The notes below the pieces were generated by a model. It was given only the letters and a program-made list of their open reading frames with translations, was not told the origin of the DNA and searched no databases. From contig NC_043964.1 of the NCBI RefSeq assembly GCF_902148855.1, forward strand, positions 8,744,582-8,808,581: DNA of 64,000 nucleotides, in the 5' to 3' direction. This DNA is from Sphaeramia orbicularis (taxonomy: Eukaryota > Chordata > Actinopteri > Kurtiformes > Apogonidae). Below are positions 57,440 to 64,000 of the stretch, piece by piece. Within the stretch, counting starts at the first letter, position 1; the number at the start of each line of letters is the position of its first letter. The position numbers and the translations under genes are program-made.

Positions 57440-57827
57440 AGGAGCAGAAGCACCATCTGAAACCTGCTTGTGCACTGTTTGAGCTGTGTGGTCTGAACAA
57501 GGTTTAGATGATACACAACATGTGTCTGCATGCTTACAATCAATGTTGGAACAGATGGAGAGATTTCCATTCTTTGTATAAAATGATGCATTCAATAAAA
57601 CTGCTTTGATTCAACTTGTTTTGTATTTATTTTTTCCCATGAAAATAACACTGTTATATACAGACAGTCACGACATAAATGACATGTTTCCTAAATTCTT
57701 AATAATTTTATTCCGTTTAAAATTAAATGAATCATTAAGAGATGCTTGAATAATCAGTAAATGAAACTGATGTCTCATCCTCCATCAGTGAAACATCACG
57801 TCTCTACTCGCCTTCCTTCCCAGAATG

Positions 57828-57869
57828 CACCTGCAGGTCTCCACTCATTACTCATAACTTCATGTAAAT
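57828..57869 (+). promoter_or_regulatory. Candidate IgL 3' enhancer, cluster B
   Basis: CACCTGC (57828-57834), 27 bp, ATGTAAAT (57862-57869), about 390 bp after the stop of C(B). Same order and near-same spacing as in clusters A and C. Confidence 0.5.
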
Positions 57870-58162
57870 GAAGGGGTCAAAGGTCAACTCTTTATGAATG
57901 AAAAGGTAATGCTACTTGTTCTGTCAAATCATTGTGCATTTGTGATGTCAGTGACTTTTTGGTTTGGAAACTTTACACTGGACCAGATTAGAAAAAAAAA
58001 AAAGATTTAACAGTGTTTTATAATCAACACAGATCAGATTCTCTTGAAGTTTTGTTTCTGTAAATGTTATTTTATTTCATACATATAATATAAGAGATAA
58101 ATCAGCTAATGACAGTTTATTCTCTGTCCAAAGATCAGACACATGATATTTAAATGCAGTTC

Positions 58163-58201
58163 ATTTACATAGAGTTAAATATAAAGTCAGGCGTGCAGGT
58201 G
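58163..58201 (-). promoter_or_regulatory. Candidate IgL 3' enhancer, cluster C
   Basis: Plus-strand ATTTACAT (58163-58170) and GCAGGTG (58195-58201), 24 bp apart, about 450 bp downstream of C(C) on the minus strand. Confidence 0.5.
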
Positions 58202-58648
58202 CATCCTGGGAAAGAAGAGAGGGCGGAGCAGAGAGGAGACGCTTCACTGATGAAGGATGAAAATACAGTTTCATTTCATACAGTTCATTTGAACTGACTT
58301 GGATTCAAGTCACATCAACCACTTTTCTTTAGTGTTTTTATTGTTGTGATTCTGAAATGTGAGATCCTTTGACTATCTATAAATTTATTTTATTAGATTA
58401 TTTACATTTAAAAAATGAGATGGAGTTCATTTACTCACTTTATAAAAAACAAACTCAAACTATATTTGATCACAAAGATTTTATTGGATTGAAAATGTAG
58501 CGATTGCAAAGCTGATCCAGTATCTCCATCTAACTGTTCCAACATTGATTGTAAGCATGCAGACACATGTTGTGTATCATCTAAACCTTGTTCAGACCAC
58601 ACAGCTCAAACAGTGCACAAGCAGGTTTCAGATGGTGCTTGTGGTCCT

Positions 58649-58977
58649 CTACTGTTGCTCAGTGGGACACGCTGACTTGTTGATGTGTTTCTCTGAAGTG
58701 TGGGAGCCCACAGACACTTTACATGTGTAAACCTGATCTGTGTTCCAGTCTGACGTCTGGATGGACAGGTAGCTGCTGATTTGGAAAGTCTGGTCTGGTT
58801 GCTGAACAGCGGTGCTGGTAGAGATCCCAGTGCTCAGCGGACTCCCAGCAGACAACCAGGTCACATGTGCAAAAGGCCCAGACTGACTGGACAGACAGAC
58901 CAGAGTGGCTTTGTTGGACTGGAGCTCAGCAGCGGACGGAGGGAAGACTGTCAGGACAGGAGGAGGGACGCTGGAGC
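58649..58977 (-). CDS. IgL constant exon, cluster C
   Basis: SSSVPPPVLTVFPPSAAEL, ATLVCLSSQSGPFAHVTWLS, VYTCKVSVG, end SACPTEQQ. Differs from C(B) by VA to GP before FAHVTW. Domain Cys and Trp intact. Poly(A) signal on the minus strand at 58485-58480. Confidence 0.93.
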
Positions 58978-60022
58978 CTGAAAATACACCCACCACACCA
59001 ACATACATCATACATGAACAACAATGACATGTACGGAAAACATAAAGGAACCAGGAGACAAACATCAACAGGATGATGGTTGTGTTTACTTATTTCAACT
59101 CACTGGTGTTTATTGAACAGATAAGTTTATTCATGATTATTTCCTTTATTTGTACATTTACATGCCTCATATGTTTACTGTAACTGCACAAACTACATTT
59201 CCTTATTTACTCATAATATTGCAATTTTGTACGTTTAAACAGAAAAAAACATTCAATGATTTTTATGTTTCTACCAAGAGACAAAAAGACATAAATAAAT
59301 ATTTCACTCTTCATAAATGAACCATTTGTTTCTTTTTCTTATTCCCAATTAAAACATATTGCAATTTTGCATGTTAAAATAAAAGAAATATTTTGTGACT
59401 TTTATGTTTCTACCATGAAAAAAAAAAAAAAACATAAGTAAATATTTCACTCTTCATAAATGAACTAATTGTTTCTATTTTCTTATTCCCAATTTAAAAA
59501 AAGCATTAATAGAAATTTAATCATTACTTTATATCGTATCAAGTATTCTCTTGACGCTAAAGTGACTAAACAGTAAAAAGATGTTTCAATCATCCCATAA
59601 ATTATGCCAAGAATTTAACTCATATATAATATATAAATCATAAATCACATATAATAATGATTTGGAATAAGTTTTGGTGTAATAATTTAACCTCAAAACA
59701 AAAATTAATAGATGGTTTTCAGGTGTTAAAAACGTTGTTAGAGATTGTGAAATATTATGAACATAAGTGTGAAAATGTCTTACATCCAAAACATTTATTA
59801 CAGATTTAAAAAAAAAATCTAATTAAATAATGACTGTGAAATGATTAATGGAATATGTTAAAAATTTGAATGGCGGAAATTATTCTTGATTATAAAACTA
59901 AACATTAAAGTAAATGTACAAACATATAGTATTAAATACAATAATAATGCAGATATTTTCTCATCTAATGCCTCAGAGATAGAAAATCTCTGTGATTCAG
60001 TTGTGATTTTAAAGGTACTTAC

Positions 60023-60056
60023 TTGTCACAGTCAGCTTGGTGCCTGGTCCGAATAC
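60023..60056 (-). CDS. IgL J segment, cluster C
   Basis: VFGPGTKLTVT plus one base, donor GTAAGT on the minus strand. Confidence 0.93.
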
Positions 60057-60095
60057 CACAGTGATTCAGTTTGTGTACACGCTCGTACAAAAACC
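60057..60095 (-). promoter_or_regulatory. J recombination signal, 23-bp spacer, cluster C
   Basis: Plus-strand CACAGTG (60057-60063), 23 bp, ACAAAAACC (60087-60095), full consensus. Confidence 0.94.
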
Positions 60096-60441
60096 TCCTG
60101 AAACTGAAACATCCTTCAAAGACAAACATTCACTCAAAACATCTCATTTCTGTGTTTCCTGTGTGTTTATGATCCATAACACTGATCCACATGAGGACTG
60201 ACTGTGAATATTTGACAGTTTGTTTGAATTTAACTCTTATGTTTAATGACCATTGAATTCAGTGTGATTGTAGTGACACTGGTCTGCATATGTTCATCAT
60301 TCAGAAAGTCCAGGAGAGTTCATTAAATTGCCAGTTTTTACCTTTGTTCTCAATATTTGAAATTATTTTCTTTAATTTACAGCAGGCTTGGTGGTTATTT
60401 TTTATTGTAATTCCGATAAACTTTCGTTACTGTGTCACTGA

Positions 60442-60469
60442 GGTTTTTGTCATGATGTGATTCACTGTG
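60442..60469 (-). promoter_or_regulatory. V recombination signal, 12-bp spacer, cluster C
   Basis: Plus-strand GGTTTTTGT (60442-60450), 12-bp spacer CATGATGTGATT, CACTGTG (60463-60469), full consensus. Confidence 0.94.
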
Positions 60470-60799
60470 ATACAACTCCATTAGTAGAAGCATCCCATCT
60501 CTTACAGAAATACTGAGCAGAATCTCCTACCTCTGCACGTTTAATGATCAGCTGGTAATCAATATCTGATGTAGTTTTAGAGTTAAATCGATCAGAGGAG
60601 AATCCTGTTCCATAGGTGGGTGAACTGAGACTATGATGAAAGTACAGAACAAACTGAGGAGCTTCACCAGGAACCTGTTTATACCAGTAGATATTATATG
60701 AATCTGATCTGTCCTTTTTACAGTTGAGAACAACCTCTTGTCCTGCAGAAACTGTGTGGACAGCAGGCGTCTGAGTCAGGACTGTTACTGCATCAACAT
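60470..60799 (-). CDS. IgL variable exon, cluster C
   Basis: Open V exon: (Y)VDAVTVLTQTPAVHTVSAG, VVLNCK, YWYKQVPGEAPQFVLYF, CDR2 HSLSSPTYGTGFSSDRF, VGDSAQYFC, CDR3 start KRWDASTNGVV. All conserved residues are present and its recombination signal is perfect, so cluster C is the only complete cluster in the window with no visible defect. It is closest to V(A), as expected from tandem duplication of the A+B pair. Confidence 0.93.
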
Positions 60800-60892
60800 C
60801 TGTCAACAAAAACAAAAATAAATGGATGAGAAATCATGAAATCCTCCTGCTTCAAAATATGTGTGAATGACAGAAGCAGGAGAATATCTTAC

Positions 60893-60932
60893 ATGTTAGA
60901 GCAGTGATGAGAGTGCAGAGGGTCACCAGCAT
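60893..60932 (-). CDS. IgL leader exon, cluster C
   Basis: ATG at 60932, MLVTLCTLITALT plus one base, donor GTAAGA on the minus strand. Confidence 0.92.
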
Positions 60933-61011
60933 GTTGTCAGTGTGTGGAGTAAACGTCCTTTACTGTCCAGATGAGACGACAACAGAGATGTGAGGAGAAC
61001 AGAGACTGAAG

Positions 61012-61094
61012 TTTATAAAGAGACTGAGGAGGAGGAGGAGGAGGAGGAGGAGGAGGAGGAGGAGGAGGAGGAGGAGGAGGAGGAGGAGGAGGAG
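61012..61094 (-). promoter_or_regulatory. V(C) promoter: TATA box and (GAG)23 tract
   Basis: TTTATAAA (61012-61019), then 69 nt of pure GAG repeat (61026-61094), the longest of the four promoter tracts. Confidence 0.7.
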
Positions 61095-61559
61095 TTTCAC
61101 TATTCATTACACATTTTATACATAAATGATATTCTTCTGTTTCATAGTAAATCCTTTATATTTTGCTGCTTCCTCTTCTTTAAGTTCTTTTTCCATCTAC
61201 TTCAGTGTGTTATAAACTCGTGTGCTCCTGAGGTAAATATTGTCTAATATTAAATAAATCCTTTTGTAAGTGATGTCTACGTTCTAATGTGAACATGAAC
61301 ATGATGCATTAACCCATTTCCCACTCTGACTATGAACGTCAAAGACAAGTTTATTTATATAGAACATTTAAAACACCACAAACTGCCCAAAGTGATGTAT
61401 AAAGAAAGTAAACTACATAATATGATAAAATGGTAAAAAATTAAAATATACTGAAGCTGAAGAAAAAAAAAAAAACATATGCTAAAAAAAACATAGATAA
61501 GGGGTTGATGTGTTCCTGTGGTCTGGTTCTGGTTCTGGTTCATTTTGGACCATCTGTAG

Positions 61560-62968
61560 CAAGGTTATTATCGTTAACGAAAACGAACGAAATGACGAAA
61601 ACTAAAATTGAAAAAACATTTTCGTTAACTGAAATAAATAAAAACTCTAATTAAAAGAAAAAAACGATAACTAACTGAAACTGTATTGTGAGCTTACAAA
61701 ACTAACTAAAACGTATAAAAATTATGGATACAATTCCCTTCGTTTTCGTCTCTGTCAATGTCGGATTGATATGAAATTAATTTATTTCACTTCAGCAGTT
61801 TGAGCTGGTGACACCATACGACACTTCACAGTCTGTCATGTCTGGTCATTTGTGGTTTCCAGTTGTCTTCTGGTCCCCACTCTACCTGGAACATACAGAC
61901 TAAAGCTGGGACACAGCAGCACTGTCCTGTCTGGGGTTTACTGTAGTGATACATGGGTCGGGTTTTTTTTTTTTTTTTTTTTTGGCGTACCTTGTGTGTG
62001 CGCGTGAGTGACAGACAGAGCTGAGCTAAAGGACAGAGTCAGTGTTGAACTAGCATCCAGGTTAACACTGGAGAGTTTATCACCATGAAAAGGCCTTCCA
62101 AGCCCTGAACTGCACAGTTTAGAAGAGGAGAAAAGAGGAGGATGAAAACTAATCCAATTACAGAGGTATGGAACCTGTTATAATGTTAAAAAACGTTTGA
62201 TGTTACTAGCTACAGCTAGCTGAACTGAACTGAAGCAAAGTTGGCTAATAATGAAACTGGAGAGGATTAAGAGATGAGAGATCTGCTAAGGTGTGGTTGA
62301 CTGATGAGGAACTGGGTTATATATGTTTATAAGTGGTTTATATATGTTTCTGTCTGCTTTAACTGCTGGTTAGCTGGTTTATAATATGTTCCTATCTGCT
62401 TTAACTGCTGGTTAGCTGGTTTATATATGTTTCTATCTGCTTTAACTGCTGGTTAGCTGGTTTATAATATGTTCCTATCTGCTTTAACTGCTGGTTAGCT
62501 GGTTTATATATGTTTCTATCTGCTTTAACTGCTGGCTGCTTTGTGCATCTCCTCTCATGCTTTGCACATCTTCGCATTGTTTCACGTAAGTGACGTTGTG
62601 TATGGATTGCACCCCACCTCAACCTGCTATAGGGAATTTATACATTGTACGGTACATTGTGTCTCTGCTCAGTCCATGAGCCGCCCTAACCCGACCCCCA
62701 AATAAAGTGTCCAGGGTAACACATATCCACGCCTCACTAATTTCTTTGAATAGGATGATGAGGAAGATAAAATATATGAAATAACTAAAACTAATACTAA
62801 AACTAAACTAAACTAAACTAAAACTAAGCATTCAGAAAAAAACGATAACTAATAAAAACTAACAAACCTGCTCTAAAAACTAATTAAAACTAACTGAATA
62901 AGAGAAAAAAAAGTCAAAACTAATTAAAACTAAACTATAATTAAAAATCCAAAACTATTATAACCTTG
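61560..62968. mobile_element. hAT-like element between clusters C and D
   Basis: Starts CAAGGTTATTATCGTTAACG, ends (reverse complement) CAAGGTTATAATAGTTTTGG; exact 8-bp duplication ATCTGTAG at 61552-61559 and 62969-62976. The A/B spacer has the single empty site at 54594-54601. Termini are rich in AAAACTAA. The interior holds about five 41-42 bp units at 62336-62534 (CTGCTTTAACTGCTGGTTAG). No long transposase frame, so non-autonomous. Confidence 0.9.
62336..62534. repeat. 41-42 bp tandem repeat inside the hAT element
   Basis: Units start TTTATATATGTTTCTATCTG or TTTATAATATGTTCCTATCT in alternation and end ACTGCTGGTTAGCTGG, about five copies. The alternation suggests duplication of a dimer. 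Confidence 0.85.
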
Positions 62969-62976
62969 ATCTGTAG

Positions 62977-63581
62977 CTGGTTCACAGAGAGCTGGTCCAA
63001 CCTGTAGTACAAAGAATTCCGGTAATCCAGTGGAGATGGAATAAACATGTGGACCACAGACTGGAACTGGTTTATAAACAGGTATGGGTTCACCTTCTGC
63101 TAAAAGAGCTGGACAACAAAGCTGGTGTTGACATAAAAACAAATGAAATTTAAAAAAAAACACATAAAAGAAATAATAGGAACAAAATAGTAATTATACA
63201 ATAAGAAATAAAAGCCAACCCATCACACTGAGATAAAAGCCAATGAGAAAAAAAAATGTTTTAAGAGAGGATTTAAAAAGTCAGCCTGCCTGATGTGTAA
63301 AGGTAGTTCATTAAGTAGGATAAGAAATTATTTTCATTATGCAGTGGTTCACTTTTAATACAGATGAAGTAAAATTTCTGTAAAGATATTAATTTTGCCC
63401 AAAGAAACATATCAAAACTTACAGCGAATAGTACAAAGACAGATAAAACTACTAGAAAAATATATTAAACATATACAAACAGCTAGTTCAGTATAAAAGA
63501 CTGAAGTTAAAAGGATGAAACTTCAGCTATGGATTTGTAAAAAGTGATTTAAGTCAAGTAAGTTATTCATGATAGTTGTAA
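62977..63581. other. Right part of the C/D head-to-head spacer
   Basis: Closely matches 54602-55204 of the A/B spacer (GTACAAAGAATTCC, GCCTGCCTGATGTG, TTACAGCGAATAGTAC). No coding sequence. Confidence 0.75.
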
Positions 63582-63610
63582 CTCCTCCTCCTCCTCAGTC
63601 TCTTTATAAA
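63582..63610 (+). promoter_or_regulatory. V(D) promoter: short (CTC)5 tract and TATA box
   Basis: Only five CTC units (63582-63596), then TTTATAAA at 63603-63610 about 80 bp before the leader ATG. Confidence 0.7.
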
Positions 63611-63689
63611 CTTCAGTCTCTGTTCTCCTCACATCTCTGTTGTCGTCTCATCTGGACAGTAAAGGATGTTTACTCCACACACTGACAAC

Positions 63690-63729
63690 ATGCTGGTGAC
63701 CCTCTGCACTCTCATCACTGCTCTAACAT
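63690..63729 (+). CDS. IgL leader exon, cluster D
   Basis: ATG at 63690, MLVTLCTLITALT plus one base, donor GTAAGA. Confidence 0.92.
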
Positions 63730-63812
63730 GTAAGATATTCTCCTGCTTCTGTCATTCACACATATTATCAAATATCAACCTTTCATTCATGTATTTTTCT
63801 ATTATTTGACAG

Positions 63813-64000
63813 ATGCTGATGCACTGAGAGTCCTGACTCAGACGCCTGCTGTCCACACAGTTTCTGCAGGACAAGAAGTTGTTCTGAAATGTAACGTTCA
63901 GACAGATTCTGGCTATATCTACTGGTATAAACAGGTTCCTGGTGAAGCTCCTCAGTATGTTCTAAAATTTTATCATAGCCACAGTTCACCCACCTATGGA
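63813..64000 (+). CDS. IgL variable exon, cluster D, cut by window end
   Basis: (Y)ADALRVLTQTPAVHTVSAG, VVLKCN, IYWYKQVPGEAPQYVLKF, CDR2 start HSHSSPTYG, then the window ends. Open as far as visible; the CDR3 position that is a stop in V(B) is not reached. CDR1 length agrees with V(B), its tandem counterpart. Confidence 0.92.

Larger units (their letters stand above)
57600..58480. other. Tail-to-tail spacer between clusters B and C
   Basis: Imperfect palindrome: the flank of C(B) (CATCCTCCATCAGTGAAACA, CCCAGAATGCACCTGCAG) recurs inverted as the flank of C(C) (GTGCAGGTGCATCCTGGG, TTCACTGATGAAGGATGAAA). The same arrangement stands at 50708-51660. Confidence 0.8.

Noticed and set aside
60990-61247. 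Poly-Glu frame at the V(C) promoter
   Set aside because: Produced by the GAG triplet tract in the promoter, not by a gene.
62401-62622. Repetitive frame (KQIGTYYKPANQQL...) in the hAT element
   Set aside because: Translation of the 41-42 bp tandem repeat; no known protein.

Overview
This window looks like teleost (ray-finned fish) genomic DNA: split vertebrate genes with short introns, AT-rich spacers, many fish-type non-autonomous DNA transposons, and fish-type immunoglobulin light-chain clusters. No tRNA or rRNA genes, CRISPR arrays, retroviral or other virus-like elements were recognised. All calls come from reading the sequence; no database search was run.

Layout. (1) 568-9004, plus strand: 13 coding exons of suz12, the Polycomb PRC2 subunit, with the 5' exons outside the window. 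(2) 9005-20209: gene-free, with stacked transposons. (3) 20210-30249, minus strand: all eight coding exons of crlf3, with a likely 5' UTR exon and CCAAT-box promoter near 35.9-36.1 kb. suz12 and crlf3 also lie in one region (17q11.2) in human. (4) 39909-45139, minus strand: four exons of mpv17l, a Mpv17/PMP22-family membrane protein. (5) 50.7-64.0 kb: an immunoglobulin light-chain locus made of complete V-J-C clusters in alternating orientation.

The light-chain locus. Cluster A (minus, 51839-53985), B (plus, 55343-57439), C (minus, 58649-60932) and D (plus, from 63690, cut by the window end) alternate head-to-head and tail-to-tail. C+D is a tandem copy of A+B with a period near 6.9 kb. V segments carry 12-bp-spacer recombination signals and J segments 23-bp-spacer signals, which rules out lambda layout. 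The long CDR2 and the K/Q-R-W-D CDR3 start point to the teleost sigma (L2) isotype. V(B) has a germline stop in CDR3 where its neighbours have Trp; V(A) has an imperfect nonamer; only cluster C is fully intact as read. Each C exon is followed 340-490 bp downstream by an E-box plus octamer-like pair, a candidate 3' enhancer. Each V promoter has a GAG/CTC trinucleotide tract of different length.

Mobile elements. At least ten hAT-like, three piggyBac-like and several Tc1/mariner-like or other terminal-inverted-repeat elements can be delimited with target-site duplications. Several are nested, and paralogous empty sites inside the window confirm three of the insertions.
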